Source: Magnaporthiopsis rhizophila (Eukaryota > Ascomycota > Sordariomycetes > Magnaporthales > Magnaporthaceae). From it: a DNA stretch of 64,000 bases. Below the pieces are notes generated by a model. The model saw only the letters and a list, made by a program, of their open reading frames with translations, made no database searches and had not been told where the DNA came from. Shown here piece by piece: positions 44,124 to 54,603 of this stretch (positions within the stretch are counted from its first letter, which is position 1; every line of letters begins with the position of its first letter). Location: the NCBI GenBank assembly GCA_003049465.1, contig PYSS01000073.1:124001-188000 (forward strand), written 5' to 3'. The position numbers and the translations under genes are program-made.

Positions 44124-44901
44124 CATCTTTGATTCGGTGCAGGACGTCATTTAACTTTGTCATGGACGCCATTTCCTTTGCAAGATGGGTGAAAGAAGCC
44201 GACGGTTTCCCGGATTGATATACATCACCTACCTACACACGGAGGGCTTAGGTCCGGTCCATTTCTTTTCTATTTATCACCTCCATGTACCTATTTCTAT
44301 TTAACGCCTTCAAGTTTGTGCTATTTAGAGTTTTCTTCATTACTCTTGGACTTCATCTCTGAGGATCAGATATGAGCCCACCTCGTTCCATAATGATACC
44401 ACGCCCCAATTGGATGGATATTTTGCGCTCCAACGAGGATCTACATACATGTCGAGTGGTTTCGATATCCTAGCTCTACCATGAGTTTTGGAATCTAGCC
44501 GGCCCTATCTTGAGATCGTTCATTGGCTATCTAACCCCTCATTAGAAGGGCGCGGGGTGCCTAACTAGGGACCTGTCTTCCCACCTAGCCAGCGCGAGAG
44601 CTCCCGTGCTAGCCGCCCACCAACACCAGAGTGAGTTGGACTTGAGACCCATCTCGACATCAGGTTGATGTATGTGCTCTTTCGCAAGATGTAGCTTCTT
44701 GTAGCTCTAATAGCAGCAGTTCATTACGCAAACAACCAATAGTATTGAATCGTCTCGTTTTATTCATGGCAAAATCTCGTTACATTCGTCGCGTACCAGT
44801 CGCGCACCAGTCGCGCAAACACTCGGTATCTACCCATACCAAAAAAAGCCAGCGGTTTTTCATATAGACTCTGGTCGCCAATAGCATAGAATGTCAGCCG
44901 A
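44124..44901. other. convergent intergenic region
   Basis: It lies between the 3' ends of the RD-repeat gene and REV3. It contains AT-rich sequence with a CACCTACCTACAC trace at 44227 and no ORF of interest. Confidence 0.6.
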
Positions 44902-47900
44902 CTACCACTCGTACAGCGCCGCTCGGCTCGCCTTGGCCAGTCGGATCTCAAGCTGGCTGATGATGGGATCCGCAATGGAAATCTCGGTGCGCAGCGCCAT
45001 CGCCTGCTTGATACGAGTATAGAAAACGGGGCAGTCCTTGCTGTCGCACTCGACGGGCTCGCCTGCGGGTGCCAGCCCGGCGCAGCTGCGACACACGTCC
45101 ATGACATCCTTGAGGCGGCGCCGCTCGCGGTTCACGCGCGCCTGCATGGCAAGCAGCGACTCCCGCGCGTTGCGCCTGCAGCGCCCACAGACGATGGGCT
45201 CCCCCGGCCTCGGCTGCCGCTTCTTTGGCCGTGGCTGCGGCTGGGGTGGTTGCTGCGGTTGGGGTGGTTGCTGGCGGAAAGTAAAGACCGGAGCGATCCG
45301 GAGCGCGGCGGGGGCGGGCGGCGGGGGCGGCGGCCGCTGCGGCCGCTGCGGCCTAGGTTTTATGTGCACGTTGCAGACGGCGCAGCTCATGACTTGCATG
45401 TACGACTCCAAAGTGACCTTCTTTGGCTTGTGCAACGCGGCGACAAGGCTGGACCCGAAGCCGAAGAGAGGGGCAAAGAAGTCGCCGGGTCCCCCTCCTC
45501 CCGGGGGCTCGACGACGATGCGCCGGGCTCGCTGCACCTTGGGCACCTCGTCGTACCACGCGCGCACGGGGGCACCGACCAGGTTGAAGATGCGCTCCAG
45601 CGGGGGGATCAGGTTCTTGGAGATGTAGTACTCGGCGTCGAGACGCAGGTGCGCGCCCGCGGGCATTATCAGGTCTTCTGGCGGCACGCAGCGGTCGGCG
45701 AGCCGGGCGCCCGGCGCTCCCGCCACGACGACGTAGGGGACGCGCTCGCCGTACTGCGGCTCGGCGCGGGCGTCCTGAAGCATCTTCTTGGCGCTGATCA
45801 GGGCGCCCGGCGGCGGGGGACCGGTGCCGCGACGGGCGCTGTAGGTTCCCAGCTTGACCTCCTTGGCGAAGCAGAAGTCCTGGATGGAAACGTTGCCGCG
45901 CATGATCTTGTCGCACTGGCGCTGGAAGTAGGCCTTGATGCGGCTCAGGTCGGCCGTCTCGAACAGCAGCCGCAGCGCCTTCTCCTCGATCTTCTGCTCG
46001 GCGGGCGTGCCGTCGCGCCGGACCGTCTCGATGCCCTTGGCGTCGAAGTCGGGCACGTCCTGGGACGCGCTCTCGTACTTGTAGCCGACGTAGCGCTTCT
46101 TGGCCAGCAGCACGCACGGGAGGTAGACCTTTTCGAACTTGAGCTTGACGGGCCGCGGGTTCATGTCGGTGACGGCCTTGGCCATCTTGTTGCCCAGCTC
46201 GAACGCCTGCTCCTTGGTGCGGCCCTTGAGGTGGACAAAGATGCTGTCCGTGTCGCCGTAGACCACCTCGGCGCCCCAGCGCTCGACCGAGTGGATAAAG
46301 GCGATGGCGCGCTCGAGCGTCTCGCGACCCGTCTGCACGATGCTGTCCGCGATCTCGGAGCAGGGCAGGCGGCCCGAGAAGGAGGCCGACGTGTAGCCGT
46401 ACGTGACGTTGGCGAGCAGCTTGAGGGCCAGCTGGCGGTTGTTGAGCAGCCGCTGCAGGGCGCGGTCGTCCTTGTCCTGGCGCATCCCGCTCTTGACCAT
46501 GACCCTCGTCTCGAGGATCTCGGTCAGCATCTTGGCGAGCAGCGACTTGCGGATGGTCGCCTTGGTGTACATGACGCCGTTGGGGGCCACGTTGATGTCG
46601 TCCTGCAGCAGCTCCAGCAGGCGGCGGCGGCGGCGGTAGTCGGCAAAGCCCATCTTGTTGGCGCCGCGCCAGTCGACGATGCGGCCGAGGAAGGTCGAGT
46701 AGCAGTAGTTGTAGGCGATCATGACGCTGGGGTACAGGCTCTGGAAGTCGAGCACGACGACGGGGCTGGTGTAGAAGGCGCTGTGCGGCTCCATGACGAG
46801 CGGCAGGCACTCGAGCGCGTTCTGGCCGCCGACCTGCTGGCGGCTCGGCGACGGCAGCAGGAAGCTCTCGGGCTTGGCGATGCGGAACATGATGGACTCG
46901 ACCTTGAACTGCGACCCGCGCGAGAAGACGGAGAAGAAGTCGACGCCCAGCAGGCACGCCTGCTCGCTGGTGCGCGACACGAGCTCGTTCTCGTCCAGTA
47001 TCTCGAGGTCGAGCCGCGCGCGCAACTGCCAGTGGCGCACCAGCTTGTCCATATCGCGGTGCCAGCCGTTGCGGAACCAGTCCGTCAGCGTCTCGTACGA
47101 GTAGTGCGGGATGCGGCGGTGCAGCAGATGCCACGCCACGTTCTCCATGCTGTACTGCTGGAGGCTCAGCTCACCGCGCATGGCCCGCCAGATGTTGATC
47201 ATGTGCCGGCCCGTCACGCGCAGCGCCGACGTCGTGCGGTACCCCCAGCGGTCCGCCGCCCTGCCGCCGCGGCGCCCTTGCGGCTGGCTCTTGATGCGCG
47301 AGAACTCGTCGCACAGGTCGTAGTCGTACTTGAGCCGCGCCCGCTCCACCATGTAGCCCCAAGAGCTGCCGTGCACTTCGTACCCCGTGAGGATGTCGGG
47401 GTCGTGCGTCCGCACAATCTCCACCATGCGCACCATCACCTCCAGCTCCGAGCCCTCCTCGACGAGCTGCCCACACACCTGGTGCCGTATCCGCCGCCCC
47501 AGCGTCCCCTCCTCCGACAGCGCGATGGCCCCCAACTGCACCCCGTCCATGGCTCCGTCAGACTTGAGGCACCAGAAAACGAGCTTGATCTCGTCCTCTG
47601 CCGGATCCGGCACCAATCTCCCGCGCGTGTTGACATGGAGCTCCATGCTCATGGTGCTCATGTGCTGTACCTCGTGCTCCACGCTGGCAGACTCCTTCCT
47701 TTGCGAGTACTTGAACCCGTGCCCATCCCTCGGCGTCGGCCCTTCGATTTGGGAGAGGAGGGCTGGGTCCTTCCGGGTTGACGGCGGAGCCGGCTGTGGC
47801 AGGGAACCTTCAGGCCCGGCAGCCTTCTTCTTTCTGTCCAGTCTCTGGTCGCACCAGTCCGTCACCTCCTGAAGGCTCGGTGGCGGCTTGGATATTTCCC

Positions 47901-50313
47901 AGCTCCTTATCGAACACTTCTTCCGGAGCTTCTCATGCCTGCGTCGCATCCCTGCCATGTCTGGCGCCTCTTCGGCCTTGATGCCGAACGTAGCCGGGGA
48001 GCGGCCCGTGGGATCGAACTTGGGCAGGTATGGCAGCGTGCTTCCAAAGAGGCGGAATCGGCGTCCAGCAAATTCCCTTGACCGCAGCGGCACATCTCTC
48101 TCGTCGCTATAAAAGGGTTCCTGGTAGATAACATCGGGCAGCCCATATTCTGACATGGATGCGCACACCTCCTCTGCCGTCGGCGGCGGCGTGGCCAAGG
48201 TATATATCCTTGGTGTCTTGGTTGATTCTGCGTCTGGCACCTCATCATCCGACGCGGAACCAGCCTCTGCTCCCGGAGAGCACGACGCAGCTAGTCCGCC
48301 AGTGGGAGGCGCCTCCGGTGACTGCGAAATGCGATCGTTTGATGACCAAGGGTAATCTGACTCGGGCGGAGAAGGATCCGGGATGACACCATCGGCCGAC
48401 CCACCCGGGTCACTGAGCGACGAGCCGGTTTGCTGGGTATGATGGAGCGTCGACCGATTCTCAGACATGCAGCGCGAGGCGTCATGTTCGAGACCCGGAG
48501 TCCTCGGCTGAGAAGATGGCGGTGGCTCCCATTCGTCAACGGGTAGTGGCTGAGCAGATGGCGGCGGCTCCCATTTGTCGACGGATAGCGGCTGCGACGA
48601 GGGCGGCCCGTGGTCACGCATATCATCAGCCAATGCCAGAGCTGCACGCGTCGACCGTTTCCAGTCACTAAGAGAGGGTAGGCCGTTTATGGTGCGTGGC
48701 CTTTTTGCCTCGGGCTCGCTATTGATCGGATCCAGGAGCCGTTCCACAGGCAAGGGCGACGACACATCCTCGCCATCGCTAGATGATGGAGATGAATCTC
48801 TCATCTCGGCAAGCAGGCCCTCGGCTTGAGCAGCAGCCACGAGCTCGTCCGTGATGGCAACATCGGGTGGCTCGCCCGAAGCCGACTGGCTTGTGCAGAC
48901 ACCAACCACCCCGTCGAGGGACAGAGCGCCCAAGCCCCTGCCCGAAGAATCCGATGGCTGCGCCTTTACCCCAACAGTCTCTTCGACGCGCCCCGGCCCG
49001 CTCACTAGTTTGTCGTCCGAATCATCAGGGAGCAAATCGTCATCGTCCTGGGCCTGTTGGGAGAGTCTAATCGCGGCTGGCTCGTTGACCTCGATGCTAC
49101 TGGCCGGATCGACACCTGCTCCGCTTGCATCTTCGGGAAGAACGAGACCGAGCGAAGCTGCCAGGTTCCTCGGGTACAGATCCTCGACTGATTCCAACAC
49201 CGTCCTGACTGTGTGCTCAAAGGGTGCTGGCTTGACCCACTGGTCGAACGAGATATCTTTGTCGCCGTCCAGCTGGCGCTCGGCGGCAATGAGGTCTCGA
49301 ATGTCCTCACGCAGCTCCTCTTCGTGGAGCCAACCCGCCGGCTGCGAGTCACGAGCATCGGCTGACATGGAGATCAAGGCCTCGGCTGGGAACGGGGTCG
49401 AGCTGTCGAGGTCGTCTGGGGACGATGACTGCTGCATGCGCCTCTGGCGACGACGCGTCTCGTCCCTCCAGAGCTCAGCCATGCTGTGCACTAGTTTGAG
49501 GTTTGGGTCTAGAGGGGCAAGCCGCTCAACAAAGTCGTGGTGCAGGCGGCGCTCCTTGACGTCCCTGCGGTTCAGAATGTCCTGCACACAAATGTCGACC
49601 TCGATGGCGCAGTGACTGGCGCGCGGAAGCGAGTGGTCGTTGGTGATTTGGGCTGGGCGTATGGAGCGACTGTGCCAGATGTGATCCGACTCTTGCGGGC
49701 CATCATCGTCGCCGTTGAACTGGGGGACAGGGCCGCGGAAAGAGAACTTTGAAGCCTCGAGGTAGGCACAGCCGTACAGGTTGTAGTCGGTCATGAACTG
49801 CAGGAGATACTGCAGATGGGCCTCGTAGGGCTGGAACCTGCGCCTCATGATGACGCCCTGGTCCAGCAGCTCGGTCAGGCGGGACATGACGGCGGGGTTC
49901 AGCATATAGATCTTGAGGTAGAACTTGTAGCCGACGTGGAAGCCATAGAAGGGCACCCCCTTGACGAGGGTGATGCGGGCGACATATCTGGGCGGATCAC
50001 GGCCGTAAACGTTCTGGCGGTAGCTCACGGCCAGAGCGTGGTCGACGGACAGGTGCAGGCGGTAGATGTAGGTACCGACCTGGTCAGGGGCCAGGCTGCC
50101 AGGATACTCGATGAATAGATAGGGGAAGGCGCCGTGGATGTGCGCGCACACCTTCTGGCCCGTCTCGGTCGAGCCGAAGACGCGCACAACGGGGACCCGC
50201 GGTTCCCTGCTCAGCTGCGAGGCGCGCGTGTCCTTCCGCAGCCGCGGGTCATACTTGGTAGGGATGGCTTGGTAGTGATCGATGCAGTTCAGCCTGACCC
50301 TGAACACGTCCAT
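44902..50313 (-). CDS. REV3: DNA polymerase zeta catalytic subunit
   Basis: This B-family polymerase extends mismatched primers during translesion synthesis and is responsible for much damage-induced mutagenesis in the nucleus. A single uninterrupted exon encodes 1803 residues. The N-terminus MDVFRVRLNCIDHYQAIPTK and HIHGAFPYLFIEYPG are typical. A long, poorly conserved serine-rich linker follows. The exonuclease-like region starts near residue 888 with SMELHVNTRG, where the proofreading DxE motif is absent, as is normal for Rev3. Polymerase motifs are DFQSLYPSVMIAYN (about 1186), KLLANVTYGYTSASFSGRL (about 1298) and VYGDTDSIF (about 1353). The C-terminus carries two cysteine clusters: CAVC/CGRC near 1641-1710, and CRSC/CDSKDC near 1744-1765. 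The latter corresponds to the Fe-S/Pol31-binding site. It is divergently arranged with SLU7. Confidence 0.95.
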   Translation of the reverse strand: MDVFRVRLNCIDHYQAIPTKYDPRLRKDTRASQLSREPRVPVVRVFGSTETGQKVCAHIHGAFPYLFIEYPGSLAPDQVGTYIYRLHLSVDHALAVSYRQNVYGRDPPRYVARITLVKGVPFYGFHVGYKFYLKIYMLNPAVMSRLTELLDQGVIMRRRFQPYEAHLQYLLQFMTDYNLYGCAYLEASKFSFRGPVPQFNGDDDGPQESDHIWHSRSIRPAQITNDHSLPRASHCAIEVDICVQDILNRRDVKERRLHHDFVERLAPLDPNLKLVHSMAELWRDETRRRQRRMQQSSSPDDLDSSTPFPAEALISMSADARDSQPAGWLHEEELREDIRDLIAAERQLDGDKDISFDQWVKPAPFEHTVRTVLESVEDLYPRNLAASLGLVLPEDASGAGVDPASSIEVNEPAAIRLSQQAQDDDDLLPDDSDDKLVSGPGRVEETVGVKAQPSDSSGRGLGALSLDGVVGVCTSQSASGEPPDVAITDELVAAAQAEGLLAEMRDSSPSSSDGEDVSSPLPVERLLDPINSEPEAKRPRTINGLPSLSDWKRSTRAALALADDMRDHGPPSSQPLSVDKWEPPPSAQPLPVDEWEPPPSSQPRTPGLEHDASRCMSENRSTLHHTQQTGSSLSDPGGSADGVIPDPSPPESDYPWSSNDRISQSPEAPPTGGLAASCSPGAEAGSASDDEVPDAESTKTPRIYTLATPPPTAEEVCASMSEYGLPDVIYQEPFYSDERDVPLRSREFAGRRFRLFGSTLPYLPKFDPTGRSPATFGIKAEEAPDMAGMRRRHEKLRKKCSIRSWEISKPPPSLQEVTDWCDQRLDRKKKAAGPEGSLPQPAPPSTRKDPALLSQIEGPTPRDGHGFKYSQRKESASVEHEVQHMSTMSMELHVNTRGRLVPDPAEDEIKLVFWCLKSDGAMDGVQLGAIALSEEGTLGRRIRHQVCGQLVEEGSELEVMVRMVEIVRTHDPDILTGYEVHGSSWGYMVERARLKYDYDLCDEFSRIKSQPQGRRGGRAADRWGYRTTSALRVTGRHMINIWRAMRGELSLQQYSMENVAWHLLHRRIPHYSYETLTDWFRNGWHRDMDKLVRHWQLRARLDLEILDENELVSRTSEQACLLGVDFFSVFSRGSQFKVESIMFRIAKPESFLLPSPSRQQVGGQNALECLPLVMEPHSAFYTSPVVVLDFQSLYPSVMIAYNYCYSTFLGRIVDWRGANKMGFADYRRRRRLLELLQDDINVAPNGVMYTKATIRKSLLAKMLTEILETRVMVKSGMRQDKDDRALQRLLNNRQLALKLLANVTYGYTSASFSGRLPCSEIADSIVQTGRETLERAIAFIHSVERWGAEVVYGDTDSIFVHLKGRTKEQAFELGNKMAKAVTDMNPRPVKLKFEKVYLPCVLLAKKRYVGYKYESASQDVPDFDAKGIETVRRDGTPAEQKIEEKALRLLFETADLSRIKAYFQRQCDKIMRGNVSIQDFCFAKEVKLGTYSARRGTGPPPPGALISAKKMLQDARAEPQYGERVPYVVVAGAPGARLADRCVPPEDLIMPAGAHLRLDAEYYISKNLIPPLERIFNLVGAPVRAWYDEVPKVQRARRIVVEPPGGGGPGDFFAPLFGFGSSLVAALHKPKKVTLESYMQVMSCAVCNVHIKPRPQRPQRPPPPPPAPAALRIAPVFTFRQQPPQPQQPPQPQPRPKKRQPRPGEPIVCGRCRRNARESLLAMQARVNRERRRLKDVMDVCRSCAGLAPAGEPVECDSKDCPVFYTRIKQAMALRTEISIADPIISQLEIRLAKASRAALYEW

Positions 50314-50804
50314 GCTGGCTGCGGCTGTGGCCGGCGATGGCCTGTCATGGCGCTATGTCTACCGTAATGTGAATTTTCGGAAACAAGACACAGGTCGCAA
50401 AACAATACAGCCAAGCTGAAACTGCCGCTACGGCCTGGCGCAAGCGGGAAGAGGTGCTCAGCCTCGACTGAAAACGCGCCCAAACCATGGCGTCACGATT
50501 TTTGACAACGCCAGGTCACGTGGCCGCACTTGGTGTGGAAACCGCAGTCCTGAGCCCCACTCATTTCTGGTACCAGTGTGACAGTTCTTCTCCATGGTAT
50601 GTGGTCCTCGATTCTTCTCCGTTGCAAAGCCATCCATACAGCCGCCCGCGCCCCAAACTCCGAACGTTGCCATCTTCAAATACCCCGTGCCATCACCCCC
50701 CTCGGCCTTCCTCACGCCTGCGCCGTCCGACAGAAGACGCACGCCCTTGGTCCGACTCCGTCTCCACATCGCCACACCAGCTCTCCTCCGTCCCGCGCAT
50801 CACG
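50314..50804. promoter_or_regulatory. bidirectional promoter region, REV3 / SLU7
   Basis: About 490 bp separate the two start codons. No clear TATA box was identified. An in-frame ATG at 50487 could extend SLU7 upstream, which would shorten this region to 173 bp. Confidence 0.5.
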
Positions 50805-52220
50805 ATGCCGCCACCTCCGCCCAGGCGAAACATGCCCAGAGGGACCATGTCGGCCTCCAAGGAGGAGAACGTGTACATCCCCAACTTCATCAGCAAGCGG
50901 CCCTTCTACGCCGGAGACGAGGGCGACAACACCGACTACCTAGACCACCAGCGCCTGCAGAAGAAGAACGACGACACGGCATGGTACGACCGTGGCAAGA
51001 AGGCAGGCCCAGCAGCCACCAAATTCCGCAAGGGCGCGTGCGAGAACTGCGGCGCCATGACGCACAAGGCGCGCGACTGCGTTGAGAGGCCGCGTCAGAA
51101 GGGCGCCAAGTGGACGGGCCGTGACATCCAGGCCGACGAGCTGGTGCAAGACGTCAAGATGGGATGGGACGCCAAGCGCGACCGCTGGAACGGCTACGAC
51201 CCGCGCGAGTACCGCGCGGTTGTGGACGATTACAACCAGATGGAGGAGATGCGCAAGGAGATGCGGGCGCGCCAGGCCGAGGCCGAGGGCCGCGAGCTGG
51301 AGGACGGCGACCGCTACGCCGAGGAGTCGGACATGAGCAAGCACCAGCCCACGTCGACACGGCAGCTGCGCCTCCGCGAAGACACAGCCAAGTACCTGCT
51401 GAACCTCGATCTTGAGTCGGCAAAATACGACCCCAAGACGCGCGCCATTGTCGACGCGGGCGCGACCAACGACAAGGCCGCCGCGCTGTTTGCCGAGCAG
51501 GGCTTCCTGAAGCAATCGGGCGACGCCGCCGACTTTGAGCGCGCGCAGCGGTACGCCTGGGAGGCGCAGGAGAAGGGCGGCGACACGCGCCAGCACTTGC
51601 AGGCGAACCCCACGGCGGGCGAGTTTATGCGCAAGAAGCTGCGCGAGAACGAGCAGCGGCGACAAGAAGAGCGTGAGCGCGAGCTGCGCGAGAAGTACGG
51701 AGGCGAGACCAAGGCCCTGCCGGACGAGGTGCGTCGCATGGCTGTCACCGAGTCTGAGCAGTTTGTCGAGTACGACGAGATCGGGCTGGTCAAGGGAGCC
51801 CCGCAGCGCATCGCGCGGTCAAAGTACCGCGAGGACGTCTTCCCCAACAACCACTCATCCGTCTGGGGCAGCTGGTGGTCCAACTTCAAGTGGGGCTACG
51901 CATGTTGTCACTCGCTCATAAGGAACAGCTACTGCACGGGCGAGGAAGGCAAGGCCGCGTGGGAGGCCGCCGAAAGGCAGCGCACCGGCGTTGGGCTCAT
52001 CGAGGCCGCGCCCGAGGACCACGACGGCCATGAAGAGCCGGACAAGGAGGGGCAGCCACAATCACCCGAAGCGGCTTCGCCGTCAAAGTCGAAGAAGCGA
52101 ACGGCCGGGGAGATGACGGATGCGGTTACGGAGGCCGAGATGGACGAGTACCGCAGGAAGAAGACAGCAGTGGATGATCCGATGGCTGAATATTTGGGAA
52201 AGGACGAACTCGTGCACTGA
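50805..52220 (+). CDS. SLU7: pre-mRNA-splicing factor SLU7
   Basis: SLU7 acts in the second catalytic step of splicing, helping 3' splice-site choice and docking in the spliceosome. From the ATG at 50805 the product has 471 residues. The N-terminal signature KEENVYIPNFISKRPFYAGD is followed by a CCHC zinc knuckle near residues 78-91 (CENCGAMTHKARDC). The conserved block WDAKRDRWNGYDPREYRAVV follows, and further on SSVWGSWWSNFKWGYACCHS, diagnostic of SLU7. The C-terminus is charged and low in complexity. An upstream in-frame ATG (50487) would add 106 residues without conserved character, so the start next to the signature is preferred. No intron interrupts the frame. Confidence 0.95.
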   Translation: MPPPPPRRNMPRGTMSASKEENVYIPNFISKRPFYAGDEGDNTDYLDHQRLQKKNDDTAWYDRGKKAGPAATKFRKGACENCGAMTHKARDCVERPRQKGAKWTGRDIQADELVQDVKMGWDAKRDRWNGYDPREYRAVVDDYNQMEEMRKEMRARQAEAEGRELEDGDRYAEESDMSKHQPTSTRQLRLREDTAKYLLNLDLESAKYDPKTRAIVDAGATNDKAAALFAEQGFLKQSGDAADFERAQRYAWEAQEKGGDTRQHLQANPTAGEFMRKKLRENEQRRQEERERELREKYGGETKALPDEVRRMAVTESEQFVEYDEIGLVKGAPQRIARSKYREDVFPNNHSSVWGSWWSNFKWGYACCHSLIRNSYCTGEEGKAAWEAAERQRTGVGLIEAAPEDHDGHEEPDKEGQPQSPEAASPSKSKKRTAGEMTDAVTEAEMDEYRRKKTAVDDPMAEYLGKDELVH

Positions 52221-52668
52221 TAAGCAGGCTTAGGAGTTGTCTTGCCGATAGACTCGAAATACAACAGTCAAAGCATTGGTCTCCTTTTCACATCCAACTC
52301 GAACGCATGTGTGCTTCTTACTATCTGCTTCTCTCAAGATACCCCGAAATATTTGTATATAGTTCGTTGCGCTAAACCCGTAGCCTTCCACTCTCCTCCG
52401 AGGTATTAATGCGACGCCAATTATGCATGATTTATCCCAGATCCCCTGCCAGAGCTGGCCCGCTCGCCGCCCGACGCCCGCCGCTTCGTCAGCGCTGCTC
52501 CACCCTGATCGTGCTGGTTGCCGCTCTGACAAAGAGAAGCTGCTCGATTGGCTTCGATCTGGGATGAATAATATTCCACCGACACTGAGAGTCACCCGGC
52601 TTGCCCACCGGATCCAAGCCCTGCACGAGTCGACCCTAACTACCTAGATACCATGCGTCCCAGCTACA
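52221..52668. other. SLU7 3' flank
   Basis: The SLU7 3' UTR followed by unremarkable sequence; no ORF of interest. It marks the boundary from housekeeping to accessory sequence. Confidence 0.5.
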
Positions 52669-52829
52669 GCCTCAACAAGCCAGCTGGGGCTCTCAAGATG
52701 TGGATAGAAGCCTTTTACGGCTCCAGCATGGGCATCGCCATTGGCAACAATATGTGTCAAGCCGTGACCAACATGTGAATGCACCCGACCTCCCGTGGCC
52801 AAGCCGGGCCCGCCGCTAAAAGGTGAAAT
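52669..52829. repeat. short dispersed repeat, copy B
   Basis: Second copy of the element at 26957-27110, in the same orientation. Shared blocks include GATAGAAGCCTTTTACGGCT and GCATCGCCATTGGCAACAAT variants. It sits directly upstream of copy 2 of the unknown family. Confidence 0.8.
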
Positions 52830-52929
52830 TGGGAGTCCGCGTGTAATCGGCCTCTGCCCGAACACCGGCGCGGGTCGCAGTGCCCAAAGTTCGTGCTAGA
52901 GGCCGCGCGGAAGCGCTCGCCATCAACGG

Positions 52930-53695
52930 ACGGTGGAACTGCTGGCCTTGCGCACCGCTCCGCATCTGTCGAAGCCAAACGACCAGACGCCAGACGACCA
53001 AACGCCAAACGAGAGACTAAAGGCCGCTTTGAAAGGTGTCGATGCCTCGATCGAAACCCTCTCGGTCAAGACTCTTAAAGAAGGCAGATTCAACAAGAGG
53101 TGGTTTGACAGCCAGGTTGCCTGCCTGTATAGCCTTAATCGGTTTGGCTCATACAGCGCCACTTGGAACTTTTGCCGTCTCGATGACCCCACGTAAGATC
53201 AAGCACGCATTATTTTGGTTGAGGCTGGCTGCTAACACGTTCAAGATTATCCACAGCGGTGAATGGTTTATCCTGAACGGTGAGCCCGTATTCCGATATA
53301 CGGTCTTTTACCAAAGAGCAAACGTCGACCCGGTTCGCCTTTGTGAAGGTTCCCACGACCGAGACAAGAGACGAGCGTTATAATGCAGTGGTCGCCCTCA
53401 TAAACTAATATCGGTCATCCCCCGGTCGTTATCATCGCGATGGCAGAACGTAGCGATCGGCTTGAGATTTTCAGCTACCATCACACCGCAAATACGGGGG
53501 AGGGCCAGATCAAGGAGACCATCGCCATCTACCGATATCACTTCGACTACAGGAACGACCACCTACTCGATGCAAAAATGCGGAGCGTCATCCGGGTCCT
53601 CACCAACCCGCCCCCGAAAGATGAGCGTGGATATTGCACCGTTCGCGACAAAGGGGTGGACTACTTGGTCCGCCCGCCACCAAGCAGCATTTAAG
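52930..53695 (+). pseudogene. unrecognised fungal protein family, copy 2
   Basis: Paralogous to the gene at 19.97-20.93 kb. Exon 1 reads PNERLKAALKGVDASIETLS, then NKRWFDSQVACLYSLNRFGS and TWNFCRLDD. An intron at 53195-53259 (GTAAGA donor, GCTAAC branch, CACAG acceptor) leads to GEWFILNGEPVFRYTVFYQ. A one-base shift near 53325 is needed to continue as TRFAFVKVPTTETRDERY. A stop follows after AVVALIN near 53405, and the homologous reading resumes with AERSDRLEIFSYHH, IYRYHFDYRNDHLLDAKMRS and YLVRPPPSSI, ending at 53695. The intron sits at the same place as in copy 1. No ATG start is visible. This copy is clearly broken. The function is unknown. Confidence 0.55.
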
Positions 53696-54603
53696 AGGAG
53701 GACGCATGAAGGGCTCGAGCTTGGTGAAGAGCGTGGATTGGGTTGTTGCGACCGCGCTACGCCGCAAGGAGACAGGAGGTGTAGAGATGGGGTTCGTCAG
53801 GGGTGCACGTGTGTGTGAGCAGCGGGGCAGCACCTCAACCCTGCAACAACGTTAGCAGCTAGGGGTCACGTGACAAGGCTTTGCAGATCCAAGGCAAATG
53901 TACCAAGGACAGCCACTTCGGTGGCAGGTATAAAAGAGGAGGGTTTCCTTTGTGTCCTGAATAGTCTTGACTGAAGCCTCGGCATCAGTCAACCCAAGTT
54001 CGCTCCAAGGCATCCCATTGGGCAAGCAATCGAGACCAACTGTACTATCAGACCTCAGATCACGTGCAAGGCGACCTTGCAACGCATAGGTGCCCTACCC
54101 TAGGAGCAGGTTGCGTGGGGGCTGGCGGTATAGAGCACTAAGAGCACAATTGTCTTTGTTCACGCAAACACCACATCCGCAACAAAGCACAACGGAAGCA
54201 TATGCGATTATCTTTAGTAACAGGATTTCCTTTTGGTGGCAGCTCTGTCTGCCACCTTTTCCGGGGAGGGGACGACGATGGGTTGTCTCGAGCCTAGGCC
54301 CCGGCTGTTGGCGTGGGGTGCGGGTGCATCGAGGTAGCGTTGGGTATGGATGCTTGCGGGAAGGGCCTTCTTATCATCCGGTTGTCGTTGGGCTCTAATC
54401 CGGCTTCAATTCGAGCGAGCGGGAGTCGGCTGGGCCGAGTTCGATGCCAGAGCTTTGACGGCCAGAGTCGGCGCTGGTCATCTGCAGACGCCCGTTTGTT
54501 TGTACAAATAGTTTTTACTGCACCCCTCCTCCTCGCCACGTCCATATCTGCTCCCTGGCACCTCGCCCATCTTCCCGACCAGCTTCTTATCCCTACTGCC
54601 AAG
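53696..54603. other. intergenic region
   Basis: No supported gene. A TATA-like GGTATAAAAGAGGAGG lies at 53928-53943, but no plausible ORF follows within 300 bases. The last 200 bases are a pyrimidine-rich probable promoter and leader of the next gene. Confidence 0.4.

Noticed and set aside
45353..47134. 593-codon minus-strand ORF overlapping REV3 in another frame
   Set aside because: Alanine/arginine/proline-rich out-of-frame shadow of REV3.
45250..47781. Long plus-strand ORF (843 codons) opposite REV3
   Set aside because: It is the antisense shadow of conserved polymerase domains in GC-rich sequence, with no motif, and composition typical of an antisense frame.
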